A DNA stretch of 64,000 bases from Puffinus mauretanicus (GCA_023333565.1 JAJKFH010000227.1:1550001-1614000), one strand, 5' to 3'; positions 1 through 13,595 are shown, counted from the stretch's first letter. Translations and numbers: made by a program. Notes: generated from the letters alone by a model not told the origin.

Positions 1-130
1 CGCGGGGGAAGAGATGCAGAGCCGCGGTGACCCGGGAGCCCGGCGCATCGGGACAGCCCGCACGGGGCCCCTCGTCCTCGCTCCACCCAGCGCCTCGGCT
101 GGGTCCCCCTCTCATGCCACGTTTGGACCA
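1..130. promoter_or_regulatory. CpG-dense segment cut by the window start
   Basis: The first 110 bases or so are GC-rich and hold roughly fifteen CpG dinucleotides, far above the surrounding DNA. The density drops sharply after about base 115. This looks like the edge of a CpG island whose main part lies upstream of the window. Such islands often mark promoters or Polycomb-regulated developmental loci in vertebrates. No open frame or splice donor here lets me assign an exon. Confidence 0.5.
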
Positions 131-1000
131 ATAGCTCTGCAACCGCAGCGCTACCAAACATGCCCTGTGATCTGATTTCCTTTCATGGCCAGGTGCTTTT
201 AATAACCCGCTGCCAACTGCAAGTGGTATTGCCGCAAATGATGCCTGGAATGAAAAGAGGAAAGAAAGAAAGAAAAAAAAAAAGAAGTCAATGAAACAGA
301 ACAGATAATTTTGCAATTTAATTTTCCATCTTCTCTAATAAAGGTACCAGTGTCATGCTTGATGGATGAAACTGCTACGTACGGCCTCTCAAGATTAATT
401 CCCCTCCTATAACTTCAGCCGTGATTTTCCAGAGCAGCCTCTTGGCTCCCTTCTTCAATCTTCCCCCCAATCCCTTCCCCTCTCCCTTCCCCAGCCTTCT
501 CCTGCTTGGAAGAATGTTTTGGATCAAAGCCGACAAGGAGAATTAGACTGGGTATAAGGGCTGGCTTTCATGTTCGCTGAAGAGACTCGAATCCTTTTCC
601 CAAAGGAGAGTGCAGCTTTTATGTGGAAAACATCAGCAAAGCAGCAATCAGACCTGAATATCCTCTGTTCCTTATCTGAAACTGCTGACTACTGCACAAA
701 TACGGCGTATCTGCTCCTTCCAGGATCTTGAAGGATCTACATTTTTTACCATCCCGCTTGGGCAGAAATCTCTGAAGCCCATTAAAAGTTACACCGTAAT
801 CTGATCTCCATATTTTCTCAAGCCAGGAGATCTGGAATTTAAAGACAAGGTTTGATCTTATCTATTTTTTATCTGATGATGCTGGCTCCACCAAATAAGA
901 TTTATCTGTAAAGAAAATAATGCAATTAATGTCCCGGCTGCCGAAGTCTTTATGGAGACCTCTCAGTTTTTGCTACTCGGAGCACTCCAATTAAATGTAA
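131..1000. other. Unique noncoding DNA, possibly a conserved element
   Basis: No gene is visible. The sequence is non-repetitive and AT-moderate, with only a short A-rich run near 270-285. The stretch 160-360 is complex and contains AATTTAATTTT-like and TTTAATAA-like cores of the kind common in vertebrate conserved noncoding elements. Conservation itself cannot be seen from one sequence, so this is an impression only. Confidence 0.3.
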
Positions 1001-4000
1001 CTCTGTAAACCTGAGCAAACCAAACCCTTATCTGAGAACATGCAACGCTCCTAAATTAAATTTGTGGATTTGGTAAACCCTGTGGAAAGGGCTCAGGCTT
1101 TCTTTGCTTTTTTTGTGTGAAGGGGACACAGAGACACTGTTCTGAATAAAACGCGAGTTCCTCTCCCTAGCCTGGCAGGGAGCACACATACCACTAACAA
1201 GTGCTATTACTGCATTTACGTCATTGAAGAATTTTCTCTTTCTGGCATGCTCGCTGGCATCCCACAGCTGAAGGGGCTCCAGGAAAAAGCAAACTTGCTG
1301 TCCTGACAGGGGGGCAAGGGAGACATACGAAAGGCTGTTCCCCAAGCTGTGCAAGGCATGCAGCAATGAGCATGTGCTGAGGACCACAGTGTCCATGGCT
1401 CACCCCGAGTGCCAGATCTAGTTGGATCTCACTCAGTCCAGAGGGATCAACCTAGTAGGATAGACAGATGCTTGCACATCTCCAATAGATCTCCTCTGGA
1501 AAAAAACGAGGGAGATCTTCCTCAAGCTCGGGGCTTTCTAAGTTCTCCAGCATTTTGGAGACCCTGTGGAGTGCCCCATGGCACTCTTCAAGCAAGACTG
1601 ATACCTTGGTCATCTTAAACAAAGGATGAAAGGGGCACAGAAAATGGATCCTTTTAAATATTGAGGCACTTCAGACCAGCAGCGTCCAACTGGGCAGTGC
1701 CCAGCCCTCTCCAGACTCCTCTCCAGCTTCTTCTCTCCAGCTTCTCCTCCTTCGAGGTCCAGAAGAGCAGAGAGTTTGAGAGACCCACAGTAGCAGGAGC
1801 AAGGCTAGGGCTGGAAAAGAGTGGAGGGACAATCTGGGACTGCCGTTCCTCTTTGAGCTGAGCCATTTGTGATGCCACCCTGGGCATCACCCCCAGGGTT
1901 TCTCAGGAAAAGCAAGCCAGGCGCAGCACGTGGTGCGAAGGGTCAGCAGGACTTGGTTAGAAGAGGAGGTTTCATAGTGAGCAGGTTCACCGTGAATGGG
2001 TTCATTCACTGCAATTCTAATTTTTGGCTTTGCTTTTCCGTGCAAAAGCAAAACATCGTTTCTGGCTGATCTCACCTGAATTATTTCCAAACTGCTTTTC
2101 CTCTGGGTTATTTGGGTTTGGAACCAGTCTGAAAAAATTAATTGTGCACCCAGTCCTAGGGTTTTACTCTATCAGCTGGCTTCAGAGTTCCCCTAGCTGC
2201 ACTTTGGCTGCAGCTACCTCCAAGATGGAAAAATATGTTCCTGTCCTGAAATCCGCCTCAGCCTCTTGTTCTTCCCCTAATGGGAAGAACTCCCCCCATG
2301 AAATAAAAAAATAAATTGCTTTGAAATTTCTACAGTCAGGAAAAAGAGTGATCAGAAGAAAGTATACACACCTGTTGGTTGCTATTTTCAACTACAGTGT
2401 AATTTTTTTCTTTTTTAAATTTCAGAAACCTCTGGCAAATTATCATCTTCCTCCATTCTGGATCACTTTTATCTAAACCTACTTTCTCCACTTAAAACTT
2501 CATTTCACAGGATTAGCGTTACTGGCCTTTGCTTTGCCTCTTTATGGTTGTTCCCCCCCTCACCCCCATTTTCTTTGTTCATGGAAGACCATCAACAAAA
2601 TTCCCTTGTTGTTAGTGAAAGTCTTTTTTTGATAAACATTGCTTGGTATATATGTCTTTTTGTTTAAAAATGGCAATGGTACTTAATAACAAACTCTGAG
2701 GCCTTAACATATGAGCGTGGCGATCCTGGCTGGAAATAATTTAAAACAACTTTACCAGATGTATAGGGCAGGGGCAAATGACAAATCCACTTTGTTCACA
2801 ACCACTTGGAGTAACTAACCTGAAGCCATTGGCAACGGCCATATCTGACCCAAGACAGAGCCTCTCTCTCGGCAATGGCAGATCCCAGATCTTCAGCTGA
2901 TCTTCACATCACCTTCAGTTGATCCCTGTTGATGTTCAGATTAGCTGAAGACTTCATGGTAGTTTAGGCACGCTGAATTTGAGGGGACTGGACACTCCTG
3001 ACATGGAGAACGATGACTTGGCAGTCCTAAGTGTAGGTCAAGAAGGTAGTGGACAATGAAGATGCCATCCTTGGCAACAACCAAGCCTACCTAGACCTGT
3101 ATCTGACCTTGCTCTCCTCTGATATGAACCTATTCATCTTCCCCTTATTGTGGCAAAAGCTCTCACGCAGATGAGCAGGGCAGGAGCCCAAACCTTGCAA
3201 ACGCTTACCCCATCCCACCTGGAAACAGGCTCGTAATACACCTCCAGGACGTGATGGGCCTCATGGCTTCGCTAATCAAAGAGCTTGCCCACCGCGAGCC
3301 GAGGAAATCAGTTACATGCAGTAAAACTGAAATTTCCATTCCTTGTGTAAACACCATGTATCTCTCCAACGGTGTCCATAAAAATGCGGGAAAGTGCAAA
3401 CTCAGCAGCTGGAAGAGACTGGGTACCTCCGTGCAGTGAGCGTATACCAGGTGGTCTCTGTCACGGGAGGTGATTTATGCTAACTCTCTCCCTCTTGGGC
3501 TGCTTTTATTTAGTTAGTGGGAGTTTGACAGCCCAGAGGTCACAGACACTCCAGTCACTAGTGGTTTCTCTACTGAAATGGAGAAATGCCTTTAGGGAGG
3601 GGACGGGGGGAACAGGATGGGATGGGGAAAGAAGAACTGAGCTGAATGCACGCTAGTGTCAACCACTGGAAAATCAGCAGGTCCATAAATAGTAAAGGGT
3701 TTGGAAGACGAGGGGCGATGAATAGTGCCTTAATCACAAATGAAATGTCAAGGGAGGAGGGGGAAGGGGCTCTCTATTTTTCCTCTTTTGCATGAGATTT
3801 AAAACCAGGGAGACAGCGTCCTTGGGGACCTCACAATGAATTTTTTCTATGCATCCAAGGGAGGAGCCTGTCCAGGCTTCTCACAGCTTTTTTTTCTTTT
3901 TTTTTCTTTTTTCACCATGTTCAGCTAAATTTTTGGAAAATGAGTTCATGACACTGGTCCTTTCTTACCTCTGCCTTTCTCTTTGGACTTGTGCAAGACA

Positions 4001-7000
4001 CAAGATAAATCCTTGCCTCAGTTTAATCAGGCTGCGGGAGAGCGTAGGCAGAGCAGCCCTCCCTGAGACATCCTCGGAGAGCTCCAGGGGAAAGATTCAG
4101 CAAGGAGGAGAAGCACATCCCCAAGGGCTCAGATACAGCTGAGGTCCTGTACATCCCTGAGATGCGGCTCCTCAGTTGTGCTGTGGCAAATGGACATACC
4201 TCATGGTCTTATGGAAGGTGAGAGCCCTTTGCTTAAGCCCAGATGGAGGAGGATTGGGTGCCTGAGGTCTGCCTTGGTGAGTGCTGCATTGTAAATGCGT
4301 GTGTGCTCTCAGCACACTCCTGAAATGAAATCGTGATGATGCTCTCCAGCTGCTCCAAGATACTCCTGCAACAGCACTTCTGCACCCTCGCTGAAGGACC
4401 ATGCCACAGACAACGTGGGTCTGCAACAGCTCCTATCTGGGTGCCTGCTTTTAATATAGGAACAGTATTAATTAGCATCAGTACTCCTAATTTGCTCAGC
4501 AAATCAATGGAAGAACAACTCCGAAATCCTTAATACTTAAGCCAATTTCATTTCCTCTGAGATTCAAAGCCTGGGACCTGAGACATTGCTACGCCCTCGT
4601 TTTCCATGCGCGGCACGTGTTCCTTTAATTTTGTCTTCATTAGAAATGCGTAATTTGTGATCTCAGCGGTACCTCCGCACAGAGCCAGGAGCAGTGCTAT
4701 TGGCTTTCATGGAGCTACTCTGGATTTACATCAAGGTGAATGAGATCAGTCCATTAGCCTCCCTGGCAAGCTCCCTGGAACATGGTTACAATTTAATCTG
4801 GTCCCTGAAACGCTCTAGTTTTGGCCAATGGCTTCCCCTCCCTAGTAGACTATACACATCAAGGTCACGAAATCCCAGATGTCCTCCAAGGTCCCAGGGG
4901 TCATGGTTTGATTTCACACTGGACATTTTGCTGCTAGAAGAAAAATAGTCTGGGTCTTATTTTCTAAGGTTCACAGCCCAGGAAATGCAGGAAGCTGTTC
5001 GGTTCAGGTTTTTCTTGTGTGACAGATCAGCTTTTTCATACATCTGCTGATACAATGCTCAAGGATAATTTGACTTTCCTTGGGGAAAATCAACAGCTGG
5101 AAAATTTACAGAAAAAAGAGCTTTTCCCAAGAAAATCTCCCCTCAAGTTCATAGGAAATTGCAGTGACCTACAAAGCACAGAATAAGAGTTGATTGGGCT
5201 GGAAGGGTTTGAGACGGCCGTTATAGCTAATTCTTCCCCAAGGAAGAAATGGCTTTGCCTGCTTTGTGAAAGAGACCTGCTCTATGGGAAGGGATTTGGA
5301 CTTTACCCCGCAGGCAGTCCCTGAGCAGCCGGTAGAAAGACTTCTGAAGGAAGACTAGCAGAGCAGCAGAGGAATGTTATCAGGCTGAATTGAGCACTTC
5401 TCTCCCAGGAGTGTCACAAAGGACCAATGAAAGGTCATAAACACTCAAAGATCTCACGATAAAATGGACTTCATCCATGTAATCCCATTACAGAGGACCT
5501 GCTGGATGGTTAGTATCAAGTGAAGACAGGGAACAGATGAAGGGAGATCTACTAAAGAAACATCATCATTTTGGGGGGGTGGGGGGGGTCACTGCTGTCT
5601 ATGGAGGCTAACGAGAAGTGCAATGCAAAAGCAACGTGTTACCATTACGCTGCAGGAATGACTCAATCCATGTGAACAAGGGCAACTCCTTGCTCTTGGC
5701 TTATGGACATCCCTCCTGCTCATGCCAACACAGGAGCCATGGGACTCCAACCAGATCCTACGGAGAATAAACTGGTGTTGCAAATCTCATTTCCAATTTG
5801 GGATTCTTTACTCACACCCTGAATATTCATCCAGAATGTCATGATTTGTTTGCTTTTGGACAGAAAAACAGTGGAAAAATATGGATCATATTGTTATAAA
5901 ACATATAAGTTTCATGACTCACCAGGAGTCTAACTCCTGTGTGATCAGTATTTCTGAAAATTGAGCAAATTATTAAGGTACTCAGTATGCATTTTAAGCT
6001 CATTATAAGCAGCTGGTTAAAAAAATCTTGTCCGTACATGTTTTTTGCTCAATGAGGTGTTAAATAGGAGATGCTTTTTAAACAAACTAATCCGTCCACG
6101 AGAAAATATACAAAAGAAAGGCTCTGGAATGACATTTACCGCTCCCCAGGCACGTCAGAAACACCGCCTGTCTTCTCACTCGCCATCACCGAGGGAGAAA
6201 AGGATGAAGTGGGAAGGTCTCCGTCTTAGCAAAACAGCTGCCGCAGACTTAAAAGGCGAGTGGCAAGGTAGAGAGGTCTGACTGAGATCACAGGCACTTC
6301 TGGGCAGATAGGATCTCCGGGAAGCGAAGACAAGGTGTGAGAAGTCTGTTCTTTCTTGTATCATCGCAAGGGCTTTTTTTTGAAGATAAGCCCATTTCGG
6401 TGGTGGGGGGGGGTCTTTGCACTTCAAGGGCGGGCGCGTTTCCACCTCCCCTTTGTTTGTTTTCTAATTTTCTTTTCACTCTCACGTTGGCTCTTCATGA
6501 CCCTTTCTCTCATCAGCATCACCACCACCTCTTCACGGGGCCCCGCAGACAGGGGTTAAGAGGCCTCGCAAGGGAAGGGAGTTTTACGGTGGGGTCTGGA
6601 GGAGACGGGCAGGGGCTCAGGTGGAAGGGATGTGGGGGAGGCAAGGCGCGGAGGGAAATGCCAGGGCACCCAAGTGTGCTTCGGAGCAGCGACCACCACA
6701 GTGATGGACCACAAGAGGTGTCCTGGCTCACCCTCAGGATTCCTAAGCACCATCCCTACACAGCCCAGGTACAGAAGCAGATCATGGCAGGGGAATCCAA
6801 AAGAAACTCAGAGAAACATCCAGAAATGGAGCACTTCAGCAGGCAACTAGCCCAGTGCTCCTGGCGAGGAGCACTCCTGGCTGGTTTCATTGAAAACCAA
6901 AAATGTTGGTCGTCTTCTACCACCTCTCTATGCAGAATGGAGCTCTTCATTTACAGTCTCTGCTCCTTCAAAATCCTACAGCGTTCCCCAACTTTATGAA

Positions 7001-8060
7001 GCAGCAGAGGGAAATCTTGCAAATGCTCCGTGGGTAAAAGGGTGGTGGGTTTGCTGTGAGCCCCAAGGGTGGACAGCCAGCAGCAGTGAATGTAACTGCA
7101 CTGTTCTGCCAAAAAGTCACTTCTGCTAAACGTCTTGGTTCAGGGGTCTTCTGGAGACTTGGGATGTACTGAAAGCAATGCTTTCATGTACATATGATGT
7201 TCAAACTCCATGCTGTGGCATCCAAACCAAAATAGGAGGGAGAAATCCAGGTGTGGCTCGTCTGTACTGTGCTGGATGCACCATGGGGTTGTTCACACAA
7301 AGCGCAACCAAGTTCAGAAAACAAATAAGCAAGGAGAACAGAAGGGAGCATTGCCAGGGAGGAAGAGGGAAACGAAGTGGGAAAGGTCGGTAATTTCCCA
7401 CTTAACTCAGCCCGTGCCTCCTAACCCCTCTCCGCTGATCCCCCTTCTGATTACCCTACCTACAAACCCGGTAATATAATCGCCTATCTTTTCATCAGCT
7501 CTTCCTTCCTCTAGGTCTAATCTCTTATGACACAAATGAATGAGTTCAGGGTTTTATTAGTAGAAATGGGGGATTTCAGGCTCTGAACACAACCGGGAGC
7601 CCGTGCCGCCGAGCAGGGACCTGCTGGCGGGCTGTTGCCCGTGTCAGGTTGTTGTACAAACATTACCTCCTGCAAATCCCCGGCTTGGTCACCAAGTCAA
7701 GCGGTGGAGACAGTTTGCCCAGTAGTTTGACCTTTCACCTCCCCTTTACTAAATAGACCTAATTACTGCGTTTGTCTGTCATTTAAGCAACAAATGACTC
7801 CATTGAGGTCATCTGAGGGAAGCTGGAGTTCTTAGCTGTCATCTCAAGAGAGCTCGGCTAATTTTATCCTGCTGGGGAAGAAAGCCCTGTGAAATTTTGC
7901 TGGAAGGCTCGATTACAATTGCTGTTTCCTGGGAAGGGTTTGGTGACACACTCGCTGCTCAAGAAAGCAAGGTATGCCCCCACCAGCTCCTCCTAGTTCA
8001 CAGTCCTTTGCAGTTTCCAGCAATTGTAGGAGAAACCCTAAAGGAGAAACTTCCTGAGAC
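1001..8060. other. Gene-free unique sequence
   Basis: No supportable gene. The longest open frame (6337-6999, plus strand, 220 codons) has no recognisable domain, and its peptide looks like translated noncoding DNA. Two G-runs occur at 5573-5588 (interrupted by one T) and 6405-6413, and a T-rich run lies at about 3889-3913. A weak CR1-like fragment is listed separately at about 5168. I see nothing else above background. Confidence 0.6.
5168..5245 (-). repeat. Possible short CR1-like LINE remnant
   Basis: The words CACAGAATAAGAG and GGGCTGGAAGGG occur in the same order and spacing as in the antisense view of the avian CR1 3' end, where a CACAGAAT-type motif precedes TTGGAAGGGACC. The match decays quickly after about base 5215. 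It is short and diverged, so it may be chance similarity. Confidence 0.3.
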
Positions 8061-8074
8061 CATCTAAAGCAAAG

Positions 8075-8142
<68 letters not shown>
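8075..8142. repeat. (AAT)n microsatellite
   Basis: An uninterrupted run of about 22 AAT/ATA trinucleotide units, bounded by AAAG on the left and TTTGTG on the right. It is pure and long enough to be expected to vary in length between individuals. No gene is associated with it. Confidence 0.97.
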
Positions 8143-8494
8143 TTGTGATTTTCTTTTCTAAATCCAGATTTTGTCATTGGAAATGTCAAGACTGCCAGGG
8201 CACTGACCACCTTTTGTTCAGGCAAAAGGAGAGCCAGAGACTACAGATGCATTTGTTTCGATGGCAGTTGCTCTGCAGTTTTCAGTACTTGCAGTTCTGA
8301 TGAATCACAATTGTGTACTTTGTGCATGCAAAATATTGATGAAAGCGGTTAAGCCTGGAGAAAACTCAAAGCAATGGAAACATGTGCAGGGAAGGACTAG
8401 GCAAACTTAGCAAATGGTAATGTTTCCCCTCTGCCTATATAGATAGTAATCTCAAAATTAATTGTGGGGAGATAAATATACCTATCTGCACACA

Positions 8495-8745
8495 GAATCA
8501 CAGAAAATGATCTATGTGCCTATTTGCACATACACAGATTTGTATAGAAGTAGGTCTGGAAGGGGCCTGGAGGTCACCTTGTCTACCTCCAGGTTTGATC
8601 AGCTCCCTCAGACCCATTCCTGAGAGACGTGAGCCTGAATTATCTTCAGCCCCTTTCCTCTCCCAGCAGTGGAGACCCTCAGTCTCTCCAGGCATCCCTT
8701 GCACACCCCTCCTTGGCAAAACCAGTATATGTAATCTCAAGTGCA
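8495..8745 (-). repeat. Degraded CR1-type LINE fragment (antisense)
   Basis: Reading the plus strand, the block starts with CAGAATCACAGAA and continues with GTCTGGAAGGGGCCTGGAGG and CACCTTGTCTACCTCC. After that come a TCTCTCCAGG-like stretch and CCCTCCTTGGCAAA. This order matches what I recall of the reverse complement of the CR1 3' end in birds and reptiles: a tail motif, then TGGAAGGGACC, then a GAGATTCCAC-like stretch, then CCTCCCTAGGCAA. Many substitutions and small gaps indicate an old, inactive 5'-truncated copy. No intact reverse transcriptase frame is present. It is the main sequence clue to a sauropsid host. Confidence 0.6.
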
Positions 8746-8759
8746 GGAAATGCACAGCG

Positions 8760-11700
8760 TCCCTGCTAAGACATGTTTAGACAAGCTATGCCAAGGCTAG
8801 TCCTTCATCTCATTTATATCACCCCTCTCGTCCCCAGCCTGGGCACATCCCTGCATTTCCAGCTCCTTCACCTCCAGAATATCTCTGCAAAGGATATTTT
8901 CCTAGCTTGCCCCTTTGGCTGCATCTCCCTTCTCTGTGTATCTCATGCTCTGGCTCTTCTGTGCTGCATCAGACGTTAGCCGCCTGTCTTCACCTCACAG
9001 TCCATCCCCATCCATGCCCTCCTCTGCCCTTCAGATTTGAGACCTGGCCTCTGGATCCGCTTGGAGCCCACCTCCATCCCTGCCTTGCTTAATTCGAATA
9101 GACACCTCCCCTTCTTCTGCCAGGCTCCTCCTCCGTATGCGCGGGGTCCCCCTTAAACATCTGCAAAACATCTCCAGCCTCCTCAGCCCCCTCCGTAAAG
9201 CTCTCCACCACCATGGTGCCTTAAAGACAAAACAAAACATGACAGCAGCCTAGATTGTTGTTGTTCCCATCGTGCTAATATCAACTGAGTGCTTCCTCCC
9301 ACTGTCCCCGTCTGTCTCCATCCATCTACGGCCTCTCTACCACCCCGGCAGGCTGAGCCGAGGGAGCTGCAAGGGCTGCTCAGCCTCTGCCATCAGCAAA
9401 AATCACCCCTTGGGCCACCCCAGGGGGAAAACACCTTGCTTGGGGCTGGTCTGAGGGATCGGAGCCCTCCTGCTCCAAATGGGAGCAAGGACTGGCTTTT
9501 TATCTCAAGTTTCTACAGCCCCAAGCACAAGAGGGTCTTGGTGCCTGCCTGGGGCAAGCCGGCAGCGCGCTAAAGCCCAGCGAGGGCTGGCAGATCGGCA
9601 GAGCCCGTCCCGCAATCAAAGAGACGAACACCCACGGCCGAGGTTTGAAAGGCGAGAAGATGGTGACGGACGCAGGCACGCTCGGTGCTCTGATTCAGTC
9701 CCATCTTTCAGCAGGGCTTAGATTAAGTCCATCAGACCCAGATCTTTTTCTCCCTCTTTTCACTCCCTCTTTCTCTGCTGACACAAGCGTGCATCGCTCA
9801 AGGCATGTATTATCAGCAAAATGCAGTGTTCTTTAGGATGCAAAACAACCCTGCAACAAGGCAAAGAAATAGTCAGGCTAATCAAGAGACTAAAAGTCTG
9901 ATTGTGGTTTTACTTCCCTGGTAGGTGAGTCCTGGGGAGTCTCCCAAGGATTTATTTTCTTTCTGTAAGCAAAGGTTTGCTCCATCAGAGCCACTACAGA
10001 AAAGGTTGAAATAATCTTGCAATGTTATCCTAGCCTGGAGGTGGGAGCTATACTATATTGCCTGTAAAGGGTTAAACTGGAACAAAAGAAAAACAAAAAA
10101 ACCCTTATCGTGTGGTATTTAGCAGCATCTCGTAAGCAGCCTGCATTGGAACGTGTCCCAGCGTTGGTGTCGCACCCCATCCCCACGTCATGTGGCTCTG
10201 CGGGGAGAGCTGTGTCCCCCGTTACCTGCGGGACAAAAGCTTTTGGGAGGGAGAGGGGAGCCTAAAGGAAATACATCCCTTAACCACGATTTGCCGGCTA
10301 GAGTTTTTCATGTGCAAATAACAGAAGCAGGAAAATAGAAAGGGAACTTTATCATTACCCTGTTGCAAAATTTAAATAAACATAATTTCTTATGCTCAAA
10401 GGACATTTTGATGAAAAGGTTAATGTTATTACAGGTGCTTAAAGGGCTCCAAAAGCCTTATGTCACTACGTGGGATGAAAATGTATAGAAAGAGACAGCG
10501 AACATTTTAATAACATCCTCCTTAGTTCCTTCACTGACAGATGCCCTGTTTTGTCAGAGCACAGGCAGTATTTTAATAAGGTTGAAACACAGTCCTCAAG
10601 TTAATAGCTGTTCATGTGAAACAGAAGGATTTTCTCCCTTTTTCAACCCCAATTTTTTCCTTGTCCCCCAAATTTTGTCTCCTCCCCACCTCCTCTCCGT
10701 CACCCACGGAGCGAAGCATCGTGGAGCATACGCCAAGGGAACGTGGCAACACCTCCGAGGGCCAAGTTCTCCTTTTCCTTCTTAACGAGATGACGGATTT
10801 TGTTTAGATTTTGACATCTCTGTGCTGACAAAAGGGTTGGTCCCAACTGATGTGTTTTGGTACCGTGTTTGGAAAGACGCTAGAGGAGGTATCAACACCT
10901 CCCGGGACTGGAATGGGGAAAAAAAGAAGCATAAAAAAAATATTGCCATGTGGTTAAAAAGAAAAAAAGAGGAGAGAGATAGTTGCAACATCTCACCGAG
11001 TTCTCAGCACATTTCAGTTCAAGGAAAGCGTGCATGTACAACCGCAGCCACCATAAGCTCCCGAGGCTCGGACCGAAGGCATGAAGTCTGTGTTTGTTGT
11101 GGAAAGGGCCGGGGAGGTTACTTGTTTGTGGAGATAGGTCAGTGTGGGACCGTCGAGTACAAATCTCAACTGTGAGCCAAAAAGCCCAAGCCAACCAGGG
11201 ACCGTTGTGTTTTATTGATTTGTATTGAGGATGGGCAAAATCAACTCGAGACATACTTTTCAGGAAAAATAAATATCTATGGGAAAGAATTGTCAAAAAA
11301 AAAAAAAAAAGAAAGAAAATAAAATAAAGAGCGTGGTGGAGCCTTTGAGCCAAGCAGTGGGAGCGCTGACCTCCTGCTGTCTGTGTACCCTTCCTGGATA
11401 AATATTTCTGTCATGCACAGATAAAAGATTATTTTTATAACAAAATTAGCTTCTCTCCAATGCTCTGCTGGTTTTGCTTTCTAGGCAAAATGCAGAATTT
11501 CAGTTGCTCTACATTGAATGTGTTAGTGGAAACACCCGACGCTCAAAAATCAAACGAACAGCCTGATAAGAGAGTGGAAAAGAGATCACCTGTGTATTTA
11601 TTTTTTTTCTCCCTTCCATAAATCTATCTGATTGCTGCAGTTGCCTGGTCTTGCGTTTGCCTCTTGCCTTGACATTGGTCTAACACCATTGATGGATGCA

Positions 11701-13400
11701 CAGGTCAATCCTGAAATGCGCTGACCTTGGGCTGCATCGCCTCTTGCATGTCCTTCCCACCCCCATCTGCCCTGCGTGCGTTGGGGTGGATCTCACAGCT
11801 GGGCCTGATCTTTTTTCCTCCCATCTGATGGTGAAAAGAGGACGCACAACAGACCCAAACATCATCTTAGGGACATGACTGAGGAAAGGGCGTTGCAATA
11901 GGCTACCAAGCTCTGGAGATCCCCCTGGCCAGGATGCTCTTTGCACTAGGCGTTTCTTCAGTGGATGGTCTTCTAATGATAGGAGATGAAGCAGCCCTGG
12001 GAATAAAGTGAGTTAAAGCTACCTTCCTCTGGCAGCCCTGGGCATCTCCAGGGCATCTGAGGATAAAGGTTTAAATGCCCGTGCGCTGTACATGTACACT
12101 GGGATAAAGATAACGCATAAAGTACTTTGTGCCACTCTGCTTCCTTTCCATCAACAGTAAAACATTGGAAATATGGTCTTCTTTTTTTTTCTTTGTGAAG
12201 AAAAATGCATTAAAAGCTGAAGCAAAGGACACTGGCTATCCAACAGCCTAGCTGAAAAATGCAGCCCATCTCCAGAGGAAGCCGGTGAACGTTACTGCTA
12301 ACATTGCTGGCTCTGATTTATAGATTGTTCCAGCTGAAGATTATTTACCCCATTTCCTCATGGTTGTCTCCTCCTAGTCATGTATTAATTAGATCCAGCT
12401 ACTAGCAACGCACCTCTAGTTTCCTTGAGATTGTGCTTGGGATACTTTTGAGTCCATTTTTAATAGACTCGTGTCCTTTCAAACTCCCTTCACCTTTAAA
12501 AATCTTTTGCAAGCCAGAGAGGCAACAAACCTCATTGCTGTTCTCACACGCACGTACCCACAGGCACAGTGGTCACCCATCGTGGCTTCTGCGGGTTTGC
12601 CTTAGTTAAATAAATGTCCTTCCCTCGACATTTGAAGTGTTCCCAGTGGAAGAGTGAGGTAACGTTATTTTGTTATCTAAAACAACCAGCGAATTTTTTA
12701 AAGGATGACCTCCGTGTGTCTGTGTATATACAGACGCACACGCACATGCAAGCAGAAACGCACATAAAAGACCCCGTTATGAGTTTCCAACTTAGGTAAA
12801 CCTCCTGTAGACCTCATTAAGATTTGGGCTGGACTTGGCTCCAAGGTTCAAACTCCATCTGCTCCCTTCAAAAGATCTTTGTTAACCGTGTTTTCATGTC
12901 ATGGGGCCGAGGAAAGCTGATACATAGAGATTTTTTGGCCCTGGACTGCTCCCATTCTCCTTTTTAAATTTGGGGTAAATCAAGAGCAAAGCGGGTCTGG
13001 GTTTACTGGGGTGCGTTTGCAGTTGTTGGGAGCCGCTTTGGCTGACGTAGGGCTGTAGCAACTCACCCTTGCAAAGCATTTTCTCTCTTCCCCGGCCCCA
13101 GTGCCATGCAGTAAGGATTTCAGATGGATTTTGCTCTGCTTGAAGCCTTTCACCCCCTCAGATTCAGCACAGAGGACAAATCCCTTCAGGGGGAAAAAAA
13201 AAAAAACCACAAAAAAAGAAAGTAAAACTCAGAAAAGCTGCCATTGCAAAATCACAACTGGTTTGGACCTGTTGTTGGCCTCTTCTACGTCTCATCCCCC
13301 TTCCTTATCTCTCCCTCTGCCCTTTGCCTTCCCCTTTAAACCGCAGGGAGCAACAATACGGTCATTTATCAGTGTCTTGTGGGCATTTGTGTCTCCCCAG
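8760..13400. other. Gene-free sequence with pyrimidine-rich and purine-rich patches
   Basis: No gene is supported. Bases 8800-9200 are strongly pyrimidine-rich on the plus strand and give short spurious open frames. Bases 10890-10985 are purine-rich, and an A16 run followed by A-rich DNA occupies 11295-11330. At 12723-12748 a ten-base stem (one wobble) of GTGTGTCTGT with ACAGACGCAC encloses a GTATAT loop inside a GT/CA-rich patch. None of the open frames, up to 153 codons, shows a known domain. Confidence 0.55.
11295..11330 (+). repeat. Poly(A) run with A-rich tail
   Basis: Sixteen consecutive A residues are followed by GAAAGAAAATAAAATAAAG. It could be a simple homopolymer or the tail of an old retrotransposed sequence. 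The preceding few hundred bases do not resemble a known transcript or SINE, so I treat it as low-complexity DNA. Confidence 0.8.
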
Positions 13401-13424
13401 TCCTCCTGTGCTGGCTTTCCACCC

Positions 13425-13565
13425 CTAACCACCCGCGGCCCTCGCTTCCCCCCACGCCAGCATCCCCCGCGGGTGAGGAATCCCCGGGGGCTTCGCCGAG
13501 CCCCCGCGGCCGGTGCCCGGGCAGATCGGGCGGCCAGGCTGCGCAGCGGGGTGCGCACCACTGCT
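13425..13565. promoter_or_regulatory. Short CpG-rich block
   Basis: About twenty CpG dinucleotides fall within roughly 135 bases, including CCGCGG, CGCGGG and GCGCAG contexts, while the flanks are CpG-poor. It is too short for the strictest CpG-island length definitions. It is immediately followed by an AT-rich stretch carrying a MEF2-type site and a TATA-like sequence. This arrangement suits a small promoter or enhancer, but no transcript start can be shown from sequence alone. Confidence 0.5.
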
Positions 13566-13595
13566 CTCTTCTGGAGAATTATATATTATATTCTG

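Noticed and set aside
6337..6999. 220-codon plus-strand frame
   Set aside because: No recognisable domain, overlapping frames of similar quality on the other strand, and no clear splice or promoter context.
10822..11330. 117-codon frame followed by AATAAA-like words and a poly(A) run, suggesting a processed pseudogene
   Set aside because: The peptide matches no protein that I recognise, no target-site duplication is evident, and the A-run grades into A-rich simple sequence.
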